A stretch of DNA of 64,000 nucleotides, taken from NCBI GenBank assembly GCA_963920635.1, contig OY987299.1:130197373-130261372 (forward strand), in the 5' to 3' direction. The notes beneath the pieces are model-generated. The model made no database searches. It saw only the letters and a program-made list of their open reading frames with translations, and had not been told where the DNA came from. Positions within the stretch are counted from its first letter, which is position 1; every line of letters begins with the position of its first letter. This stretch comes from Pseudeuparius sepicola. Lineage: Eukaryota > Arthropoda > Insecta > Coleoptera > Anthribidae. Positions 10,901 through 22,900 of this stretch are shown in pieces. Position numbers and translations under genes: made by a program.

Positions 10901-13900
10901 GGCTTTTTCTTTTAAATATATCCACTACTTCATCTGCATGAATTTCTGTTCCATAGTGAATGTTCATTAACCATTAAGTCTGTTTTCACTTGTAGTGTTT
11001 CGTAAATAGTTTTTCAGTCTCCTTAGGCTCGAGAAAGACCTTTCTGGGGTAGCAGTGGATACAGGAATAGTAGCCAAGATTTGTAGTAATGTGTAAATAT
11101 TAGGATAAAGGTTTTTATCGCACATATCTAGGCATTCCAAACTAGATTTCGGGGTAGGCAGTCTTCTTATCAGCATGCAAGGTAGCTGAAGCTTTGATAG
11201 CTAAATCCAAATTTGTTTCTTTATTAGAAACCCCTTGACCTTGACTACACCACTTTTTCCAGTAGTCCATACCTTTAGGTTTATCACCCTTCCTTTTTTT
11301 CCCCTCCATTTTTCGACAGTAATAATGATTCACGTATCTATCCTTAACAAGGTCATCGAATAACAGTGCACTAAAATTACTCACTTACACGGTACACTTA
11401 ATTCTCTTCACTATTCGTTCACCACTTTTCACTTTTATTCGCTTCGAGTTCGCATGGAACAATACTGCCGTAAGCGCGGTCACGCGCCGCGGCGCCGCTT
11501 ATATAGCAGCCCAGTAGCCGTCCAGAAACTTCCACGAACTTCCACAAAGTTCCGCTCATTTCGACCTAGGGGCGTGGCGAATAATCGAGAAACAACGCAA
11601 AGTGTCCCTACAATACAAAGTAGTTCGGCTGCAACTGCGTCTGCCTCTCGTCAAAAGATGGCGCTAGGCGCTACTATTACTACATAATGTATTCAAACGT
11701 AATAATAATTTAACTCTTCACTCCTCGTATTTTTTCGGTATAATATTAGGTAATATTTTGCTTATTTCGGGGGGGGGGGGTTTGAACCCCCGAAACCCCC
11801 CCCCCTTGGCTACGCCCGTGGAGTACACAGTAGTCCCGCACCGCTTATCAGTCGAGTTTTGCGAGCAAAAAACACGCCCCGCCCCCCGCCAACGACTGAC
11901 GAACCTAGCCGAATACACGGCGGCGCGCCGCCCAGCCATGGCTATGTATACTAAAACGGTGAAAGTACGGTATAGTCCTCCTTACGGCAGAATGCGTGCG
12001 ACGTAAGGGGGATGAACTCGTAAATATTATAGAATTAGTCACAGTTCAGAGACGTAGCTCAATTTTGTGTAACTCGCTGACTTAATTTTCATATAATTGT
12101 TATTTAATTTATAGTTAATATTATTCTTAACGGTGATGCCTTAGACTATGGAGGAAGGCACACCCTTATAACATTGGCAATTATTTCTCGTGCTTTAGAA
12201 TGCAACGTTATTCCCTGTTTACTCATTTTGCGCACGTTAACTCCCGAACATACGAAACGCCACTGAGCTCTCTGCCAAGCTTGCCGGCGGCCGAAAAACT
12301 GAGCGCTCTGTGGTAGCCCAAATAGGCAGTTAGCTTTGCGTACTATAGAAACCGGCACAAAACGCGTTGGCTAACTGGTTTTGTCGGCCGGTTCGCGAGC
12401 TGAAGTGCTTTGTTGCCGTATTTCAAAGGCGATGGTAGACGCGACGATGTTGAAAAAATATAATAGGTGTTTTATTACACCACGTTAAAAATAAATGATA
12501 AATAAAAATGAGTAAATGGTCGCACGATGCGAGCTTTATTTTTTCGGTACTGCAGAGTTCAGAAATTCGGCTTCAATATGCTAAAACTTGTATACCCCGG
12601 GGTACCGGGGTATAACGGGGTACGAGTATTTTTAGTAGATACAGCCTAACTGAAGGAGCCAAATTTCAAATCTACATGTCCACCTCCCACCTCTTTTTGG
12701 GAGTACAACAGCTCCCCTGTTTTAAAACTTGTGTTTACGTTTATTCAAGGTAAATACAATTTTTATACGATTTTCGATATGAGTTTTATTGCTTAATTAG
12801 ACTTACTATTAAGTATGAATAATCTAAATCATTTTAACGAAAAATAATTGTCGTTGTAAATTTTATTTATATTTTATTGTAAAACTGGCGTCGGGGCAAA
12901 ATGGGGTATAAGATTTATCTTTTGCCACTACTGACTAAAAATGTCATATTAATTCAACAAACGAATAATGCCATTCGTGGATAACTATTGTTTTGTTAAT
13001 TACATATTTTTTTCTGGCATTTCAAAAAGGAGTTATATGACAGAAAAATCAAATTTACCGTGAAACTATGGCGGATACATAAAATGCCAAGAGACGGTTT
13101 TTGCTTAGAAGAAAAACTCTACAGGGCCGTGTCAGTATTTTTCTTGATAAAACAAATGTAGTACCCATATCATCAACTGGCTATATCTTGTGAACTTGGT
13201 ATTATCACATTTTGTGACACTTGATCAATGCATGTACCAAATTTCGTTTAAAAATATTTTTTTATTTTCTATCACTCCCGTTGAAGTGTCCCAGAATAAA
13301 ACTGAATCAACCTGAATATTGTTTAATTTGTTTTTAATTTGTTTAATGGCGAAACGATATTTAATAAACGAAAAACTAACATTTTCATGATTTACGTTTT
13401 TATTTTTTTTGTTTAAAGATTACTGTTTGCTTAATAAAACATTTTGGAGAAACGTCTCTTTAATTCACCAAAAACTCACTATTTTAAAGCATTATTGTAC
13501 TACCCCATTTTACCCCTCTTGGTACCCCATTATACCCCGCATACGGGGCAAAACGGAGCAAAGCGCAATTTTCATAAAAGTCCAAAATAGCGAAAACTCA
13601 GTTACTGATTCCGTTATACAAAATATTGCTAATGTTACTAAATCTAACTACATGTAAATATGCCAGGTATAATTATTTCATTTGTATATCCCACGAATAT
13701 GAGGCTATGAAATTAAGTACCCCATATTGCCCTGCATTCCCCTACACTTCTTCATAATGCTTTTTCGAAAATACCTACAAGCCCTGTGCTATTTTTTGTT
13801 TCTTTGCAGATTTTAGAGAATGTTTAAAAACATTTTTAGATATATTTAGCGTTAAGTTGGTTGTTTTGTATAATAATTTGATTGTAACAAAATACACGAC

Positions 13901-16900
13901 GAAAACAGCTTAAGTTAGATAGTCTGTTTCTAGAAGTGCTCTGAAATAAATCACAATATTTGAAGTTTCAATAAGTTTAAACAAGGCATTAGTGACATTT
14001 CACAACATATTTGTGCAAATAAAAATGCCTCGTGGTAAGGCTGTTTCTGAAGAAATGAGGATGATGAGGCTGGATTTGAAGTTTGTGTTGGTGATAGTCG
14101 AAGCTGAGTCATTAGAACTAAAGAGAAGTGTATCACAAGGACTGCCTTAAGAAGAAACTTAAGTTTCCGTCCTCTGTGATGATTTGGGGATCCATGTCAG
14201 CTAGAGGGGGCGAAAAATTACACTTTGTAGATGGCATCCTGAACGCTGATAAATACATTATAACGTCCTTCAAAATAATTTGAAACAAAAATTGAAGAAC
14301 TGTGTTTGCAATTGTTGATTTTCTGTTGATTGACAATATTAGGAATTTCTTGAAAAAATTCTCTTTATTAGTTAAAATATAGTTTAATTATATGCCAAAG
14401 GTGAATACATTTTCTGTTAATACGATAAGTTTCTTCAAACAACATATTTTTATTAGTTTGCGCCATCTTCACTGAGACAGGGCTCGTACATTGTTAGCCT
14501 TGTTTATGGATACTCTAGTTAGCCAATGTCTGACACTGACATAAGGATATGACAGAAATACAGTAGATACAGGGGACAGATTTTGCAAGAAATAAAGTAG
14601 TCCAGCTGTTTTCTGGTAGGTTTTAATAGAAGAAAAATAATAGGCAATGACTGGGCCACTTTAATTTTTAGCGCCATCTGTTGCTTGTATCCAACACTGC
14701 TCTTGTAAACAAGGATTGTTAGCAATCAGCACCATCTGTTTTCCTGAATATGAATCTATAACCCTTAGAATTCTAAATAGGTAGTCAATGATAAAATGTA
14801 AAAAAGAGAGATACCAATGCTCGGTGGGGACACTAACCAAAATATTTCAGGAATACTCCATTCAAAATTTAAACGAGGTACATGATACATGTACGGATTT
14901 TGCCACAGTTATAAACAAAATGCGTTTTCTTTGGAAATTTCAATACCCTGTATATTACGAAACCCATAATCCGCAGCAAACTATTTTTAAATCTAGAACA
15001 TGCTCTATCAATATCCACCATCATTTCTATTACATCATCATATCATAATGTGCGGTGCTTCTTTTCAAACATCAAATACCGTGAGTCTATTCTTTGTTAT
15101 TCCTTACTTAGATATTTTCTTTTTAAATTTTGCAACCGGACTTGGACATTTAACTGTGGCGGCTCATCGAAGGAGGCAATACTCTTCCACAGTATGTACC
15201 TATTATTTCCGCAGTACAGCCAGTTTTTTCGTAACCCACCACCATCGAGTGAAGCAAGTTATCCACCGAAATCTCCTAATTCCTCCACATTTCCTTCCAG
15301 GTCTCATCAAGTCAGAAACGTACACTTACGAAGACAGCGGCTATGCCGACAATAAAGAAGAGCTCGCCAACTCTCTCATAATCGACACGCCCCTGCTCGA
15401 GGCGCACGACAGCTTCGCCAATAACAACAACGACTGGAAACTCACTAACAACAACACCCAGACCGTCGCGGTTGGTTCCACGCCCGACTCGTTGCTGCGC
15501 AGTGCTTTGCAGGTGGGTATATACACTTTCAATCTGTGTTCTATTTATGTCCCATTTGGTTTTCGTGTGATACTAAGCATAGGGAATAGCTGCAACCAAC
15601 TTAAACTTCTAGACCGTCAGACAGTGACAGATTTTCCTTTCTGATTTTCTCATTTATGCCTTGGAGAGGGTTGAAAGGTAAATCGATGCTGAGTCGGAAA
15701 ATAGTAATTTTAAGTTTGGCCCCCGGGGAAAACACATGGAAAATTCGATTTTTCAAAACAGAAAAAAGGGTACTAATTCTCACTTATGCCATGTTCACCG
15801 TATGTTTTCTTATACTATTCCGACCTCGAAAACCCAAAAGCATAAGTGTAGCGTGTGGAAAAAGGGTTGAATTAAGGGTTTGGCAGATCACACAAAAAAT
15901 GACTTGGTTTACTGACTCCGTCAGTTATGCCGTTCGAAATGGTGGAAACTTATATCCTCACTAGCCCAAAAATTGAATGGCAGAAGTGACACCTGTGGAA
16001 AAATGCACTTTTGGGTCGGAATTTTTTTTTTTCGTCAACTGATTTTGTCAGGGATAAAATGAATTGCAATAAAACTTTCTATAGTTTCAGACGCATAAGT
16101 GCAGAAATCAGTTGACGAAAAAAAAAATTCCGACTTATTTTCCGACCCAAAAGTGCATTTTTCCCCACGCGTCACTTCTGCCATTCAATTTTTGGGCTAG
16201 TGAGGATATAAGTTTTCACCATTTCGAACGGCATAACTGACGGAGTCAGTAAACCAAGTCATTTTTTGTGTGATCTGCCAAACCCTTAATTCAACCCCTT
16301 TTCCACACGCTACACTTATGCCTTTCGTTTTTCGAGGTCTGAATAGTATGAGAAATCATACGGTGAACATGGCATAAGTGAGAATTGGTACCTTTTTTTT
16401 TCTGTTTTGAAAAATCGAATTTTCCATATGTTTTCCCCGGGGGCCAAACTTAAAGTTACTATTTTCCGACTCAGCATCGATTTACCTTTCAACTCTCTCC
16501 AAGGCATAAATGAGAAAATCAGTAAGGAAAATCTGTCACTGTCTGACGGTATATTCAAGCTATGAACAGACATGTTTAGCACACTGCAGTCTTGTCGCAA
16601 ACAGATGCACACTGTCTCGTCGTAATATTCGCACAACTATATCAGTTAGCGCAGGTTAAATCAGGGACCCTTTAAAATAAGGGGACCCAGCATGTCACAG
16701 TCTATCACATAGGAAAAGTGAAGCCTTAAGGGCAAGTTTGTTTTCAGTTGACTCTAAGGAGACCACAAGGGGGCTGATACAAGGTTATGTTATATTATGT
16801 CAGTGTCCAACTGCCATCAGGTTTTATGTGACATGCCAGTGCCACAGAGTCTAAAGGAGGCCAAAGATTTTCCATCATAATTCACAATTTTTAAGTTTTC

Positions 16901-19900
16901 TAACTTCCATATACTCAGATGTGTCAATTAAAGGTAATGCGGCCGCCTGTAGTAGTATTCCCAATAATTGCAACCAGATTTTTCCTGTATCACCTTTAGT
17001 AATCCTACAATTCCCATTACGTGTGCATTACGTATCAGTAGGTAGTTCAAAACAATTCGTATTTCGAAAATTTTAAATTGAAGACCTCGGTGCAAAGTCC
17101 ACTTTTGGGTAAAATTGACTTTTTCCACTACTTTATGTATTACAATATCGCCGATCGATTGGTGCAAGAATCAGCAAAGTCCAAAGCATGATAACGTTGA
17201 TATATAGCTTAAGGACTTGGCCGCTCGCATTCTTGGGTGCAAGAAGCAGACAAGTCCGGGAGTTTTTTTTTTTTCATTTTCTCAAAACTTATAAATATGG
17301 GTAAAATTGACTTTTCCACTACCTACCTTTATGTATTAAAATATCGCCGATCGATTGGTGTAAGAATCTGCCAAATCCAAAGCAGAATAAAGTTCATATA
17401 CAGCTTTAGGACTTGGCCGCTCGCATTCATGGCTGCAAGAACCAGACAAGTCCGGGAGTTTTTTTTTTTCATTTTCCCAAAACTTGTAAACTATGGACTT
17501 GTCCGGTGTTTGCACCGAGGTCTTCATTTGTTAAGCAGGTAGCTTCAGGTCTTTTTTCAAAGAGTTTTTATCTATGACTACAAGTTTATTTTAAGTTTGT
17601 GAGGTACCTTGGAAGAGAAATAAAATTACAAAAATTTTATAATGAACACCGAGAAAAACTACATCATTAGAACTACTAGCAGATCTAATCTTATTAGTCC
17701 ATCCCGAAATCTGTGAAAGTTCTTTGGGTAGATATATTCAACAAGGGAAGAAAGTTCAAGTATACATATTACAAATAATGGAATGAGGAACCTGGTAACA
17801 AGGTGCAATAGTGACAAATTCTTAAATAAGCAAAATTGGCACTACTGACTTACCATACTTATTACTTAAATTCGTGGAAATAATTGCTGGAGATCGATTT
17901 CAACTATAAAATAAATTTCTTTCATTTGACAGTTGCCACATTCTGTAGTTGTATACACAAAATTGTCAAGTCTAATTTTTAGAAACCATGGAAACCATTA
18001 TTAATTTTTACTAACAATCAAAGTACCCGTTATATTCATAGATTCTCCAATAAAATGGCATACTTGGCATCACTGAGACCATTAGAATGAGGAATGAATA
18101 GGCCTCACTTTGGAAAGTATAATGCTGGGTCCCCTTGCGTTAAAGAGTCCCTGGGTTAACTTATTACACACACTTTTCAATTGACAGAAGTGACCCCGTA
18201 GACCAGCAAGCTTAGTTTTTCGGCTTTGTAATTTAAGCCTGTCGCAGCGAAGCTTATTTCATGTTTATTTTTAACGCTGCTACTGATTTTTTTAACGTTG
18301 CGAATTTCCAGGGCAAAGCGTTTGTGCGGTATAACGGCGCCAAGCAGCAGGGCGTGACGACCAAGGGGGGGGAGGGGCACGCGGAGCTGCGACGAGCCCT
18401 GGCGACGCCCCCCACCAAGGCCGAGCCCCCGCAGCAGCAACAGGTTGTGTACCTCAAGGAGGAGACCGAACATGTGCCTACGATAGTGGCCGGTAAGTTA
18501 TTTTTTAGAAAATTGTCGCATAATATAACCAGAGACTATGGTGGTTGACTGAAGTATTCGTATTTATAAGACTTCTCACAGCTATAGCTTTATTGTGGAA
18601 TACAGATGGCGCCAATGGCCAACAATGTGTTTTCTATTGTATTTTGTCTCCGGAAATCATGTGGTGAGGCATAGAACTGTAAAACATTACAGCTGTGAGC
18701 AGACTTTATTAGACTTTTAATATAAATCGATGGTTGAAACACCAAGTTTGTGTATTTTCTTCCAAGCAATTGAATGTCACCAAGAAAAAAACAGTTGAAT
18801 TTCAAACAAAAAAGTTATCAGCAAATAATTGATTTTTTTAAAATCAATATGGCGATTTTGTTGCAGTTTTTCTCTAGATTAGAAAAGTGAATAAAAAATC
18901 TGCACAGCACAGTTGAATATCACTTTCGGTTTTTGCCGAAGTAATGTTTTTTTGTCCCAGTCTAAAAAAATATATTATTTTTTAACCAAACACAAAACGT
19001 TACTGGAAATGATGATATTCAAGAGTGCAGTGCAGATTTTTTATTCACTTAATAGTCTAATGAAAAAATTCAAGAAAATTCTCATCTAAATGAGAAAGAT
19101 AAGCATTATTGCCGCATATTTTAGATTTCCTATTAACCACAGTGTTATTATTTAATATATTTTACAGAGTGCCAAAGTTGAGCAAAATAGGAATTTTAAA
19201 GGCATCTGGCAAGTCAAGTGTGCCATGGAATCCGCTCAAAACAGTTGAATGATCAACGGGACCACTCAAAGTGTTGGTGTGCAAAGATTCAATTCAAAAA
19301 TGTCCAGGGTATTTTTCTCTGGGTCATCTCAAAATGCTGAATTTTTACGAAACATTATATGGGTCAAGAATATGCTCTGGAATGTTTGAAAATTATTAAT
19401 AAACACAAGAGTATGTAATTTTTTTTTCAAATGCTAACCAACAAATAAAAAACAATATAAATTGCTGGACCCTTCTCAACAAAGTCACCGTCTAGGATGA
19501 TACATTTTCTGTGCGTTTCCTGTTGTGGCACACCAGCCGCCTTGACCACCCGTACATACAGGGTACTGACTGGCAGGCTTCTGCATTTTTTACAGTTAGT
19601 TCATTTATAATGTCTGGGGTGGTTTTGATATACTCGATTTTTGACCTGTATAACACTTGACTCGCCAGATGCCTTTAAAATTCCTATTTTGCTCAACTTT
19701 GGTACTCTGTAGAATAGAACTCCCTGTATATTTTTTGTTCAAATTTGGTATGTGGGGGTCTGGTTGTGTCCTAATTAACGCTGTGTTGTCAGATTTTAAA
19801 TAAAAAAATCGCTAAATTATTTGCTTAATTTTTTACTAGAAAAAAAATTCGTAGGCCTTGAAAATTGAGATGAAGACCTGAAATTTTGCACTAACGTAGA

Positions 19901-22900
19901 GGTTTTTGTGGCTTATTTAGAGAGTACAAATTTTATGGGGGTGTTCGCACTTAAGATGAAACTCCCTGTATAAACATGATTCCTATACCTATTTTCGTTG
20001 ATTAATATATTATTAAAGACTGCTCACGGCTGTCACGTCTGACACATTTAGGGCTCACCATGCGCTTTCCGGAGATAAAATACAATGCAGAATACATTGT
20101 TAGCCATCAGAGCCATCTGTTTTCCAAGACATAAAGCTATAGCCATGAGAAGTCTTTATAAATACGTCAGTCAACGCTATTTTCCAGTTCTTGGCTATTA
20201 TATCCAAACATATTTTCAGCCTAAGCTCATTGACATATTTTTTTACATAGTTTCGCATTGGACACTTATGGATTTATCCTATTTTAATTTCCGTTTCATC
20301 ATCAAGGATGACTTCGAGGCCAACGATAAAGACAGGCCACGGCGCTAACGCATAATCGCGTAGTCACGTGACCAACTTAGTCGTATATAATGAAAGGCAT
20401 TTTTGGAGATAAGTAGAAAAAACAAATTTCGTAACAATTTGGCAAGTTTTCTTTTATCTATTACATTATTGGTTTTGTGCATCCAAGCTTTCTCTAATTG
20501 TTTTTTCAAAATTTTCAACCTACCTCAGCTGTTTTAGGCTGAGAGTTAAACGGCACTGCACTCACAATATTTTGGCACATTCTCAAAAAATGTTCCTTTA
20601 GCTTAGGTGATATTCTCTATAGGTATTTTCCTCCCACAACATATTTGTCCACTTTAATTGTTTCACTTTCTTGAAAATGTGTTAGCCACACATACTTAAG
20701 GGTTTTTTAGAAATTAAATCTCAGTTGGAATTTGACGAATCCATTTTTGGCAGAAATTTTCATCCCGGGGCAAAACAAATGTTTGTTATTGGCGACACTT
20801 TCTTCCTGGCTTTTGTAATATGTATAAATATAATATAAACAGACCCAATATTTGGTATTTAGGTTATTTTTTACGAAATGAAAATGAAAACTAACCTCAG
20901 TAGGTATACTGTAAATATTGACGAGGTCTCAGTTGATCGGCAGCGTGAAAGACCGAATAGAAACCGTATCAGGGCGTGGGTCAGCAACGAAAATCCTCGA
21001 GTACGTTACAACACTGATTTATTTCGCACAAGGTGAATGGGGAGTACATAAATACACAAACCCGAACGTGGTCAACGGGAACGGCTTCCAGCCACCCAGA
21101 CCGTCTGAACTCGCGGATCTCCCGTAAGCAGTTCACCCCTCTGTGTCTCAGGCTCCACTGTCCAATACTGTCCATGTCCATAATAGATAATAGTCCATTC
21201 CGGGTTCCCTATTCTGTGGTTCGGGGGAGAACTTCCCTTTACAGCGCTCACGCGTCGGCGTCGGTGCGAGCGGCACCAATTCTCTTGGACGGCACGACTC
21301 CCACCCAGAGGCCATAATAACACCTGGGTGGTTCCTTTCCGTCAGTACACACGCGCACTAGACACAAACTTGTTTCTAAAATATAAACTAAGACGTTTAA
21401 AAACACTTTAAACATTTAAAACTTCTCAAAACCCAAGCTGCCGCTTTCAGTTATGTGACAAATGACATGTAACGTCGGACTAAGATGGTCACGTGATTTT
21501 TGTGCGCCAGGGCCTGTCTTTATAGTAGGCCTTGGGATGACTTTTACTTCAAACTATGTTAGATGGCATTTTGAAGTTTCTATAGATTTAAGTAAATGCG
21601 ACAAGCTAAAACCCGTAAATTTTCCCAGGGGTGGATGCGAGCGGCAAGATCGTCTTCGAAGAAAACCCATCCAGCACGCACAACGTGGAGGACATCATCT
21701 TCTCGCAGCTGGACCAGCCGTTTCCGGAGGACTACGAGAAACTGAAGAGGATAGCGAACGAGGTGCAGGAATCGGTCAACCAGTACTGCCAGATTGACAC
21801 GTCGGCGGAGAACCAAGTGCAGAGCATATCCGCCGATCAGATCGGAATTTTGTACAATATCAACTCGCCCATTACCATAACGGCACCCGCCGTGACGAGC
21901 ACCAACAAGCCCGCCAAGAAAAAGTACAAGTAAGTTTGAGATTTTGAACAGGGAGACTGGTTAAATTTAAATTTTACCCGATGGACTTTTTAATATTTGA
22001 AGTTATCTGAAGTTTTCTATGAATGTAACAAAGTTTCTACAGGGTACTTCGGAAAACTGTGCCATACCTACCAAGCTTATGATTTCTTAATCAGAACACC
22101 GGAATATTTTTACATTTTTGTAATCTAACCAACTTTGGGAGATTTAATGGGGGGGGGCTTTGATAACTATTATTGTTCAATCCAAAGTTATAACCTATTA
22201 AATCGAGTTTCCCTAGATTTTCTCGAATTACAACAGCCAAACTGACATAAGCCTACTGTGATAAAATAATAACTACATGAGCCTACTGTGACCATCAAAG
22301 TGGATGACTTTAAATTGCAGGGTGACTTGATAAAATTCAGCTTTGAATAAAATATGGCCACTTTAGGCTTCAATCTATTAGTTTCAATCAGGGACTCTTT
22401 AAAGTAAGGGGACCCAGCATTATACTTTCCAAAGTGAGGCCTATTCTTTCGTCATTCTAATGGTATCAGTGATGCCAAGTATGCCATTTTATTGGAGAAT
22501 CTATGAATATAACAGGCACTTTGATTGTTAGTAAAAATTAATAATGGTTTCCATGATATCTAAAAAATAGACTTGAGAATTTTGTGTATACAAGTGCAGA
22601 ATGTGGCAACTGTCAAATGAAAGAAATTTATTTTATAGTGGAAATCGATTTCCAGCAATTTTTCCACGAATTTAAGTAATAAGTATGGTAAGTCAGTAGT
22701 GCCGATTTTGCTTATTTAAGAATTTGTCGCTATTGCACCTTGTTACCAGGTTCCTCAATCCATTTGTAATATGTATACTTGAACTTTCTTCCCTTGTTGA
22801 ATGTATCTACCCAAATAACTTTCACGGATTTCGGGATGGACTAATAAGATTAGTTCTAAAGATGTAGTTTTTCTCTGTGTTCATTATAAAATTTTTGTAA

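Larger units (their letters stand above)
10593..11974. mobile_element. Palindromic TA-flanked MITE split by a hAT insertion
   Basis: Left TATACCGTACTTTCACC and right GGTGAAAGTACGGTATA are inverted; matching continues inward for about 100 bp (TCAGTCGTTGG and its complement). Without the hAT insertion and its duplication the element would be about 240 bp, nearly all palindrome. Confidence 0.75.

Noticed and set aside
15000..15644. 214-codon ORF across exon C
   Set aside because: Only 15301-15512 is bounded by splice sites; the rest is intron and foldback.
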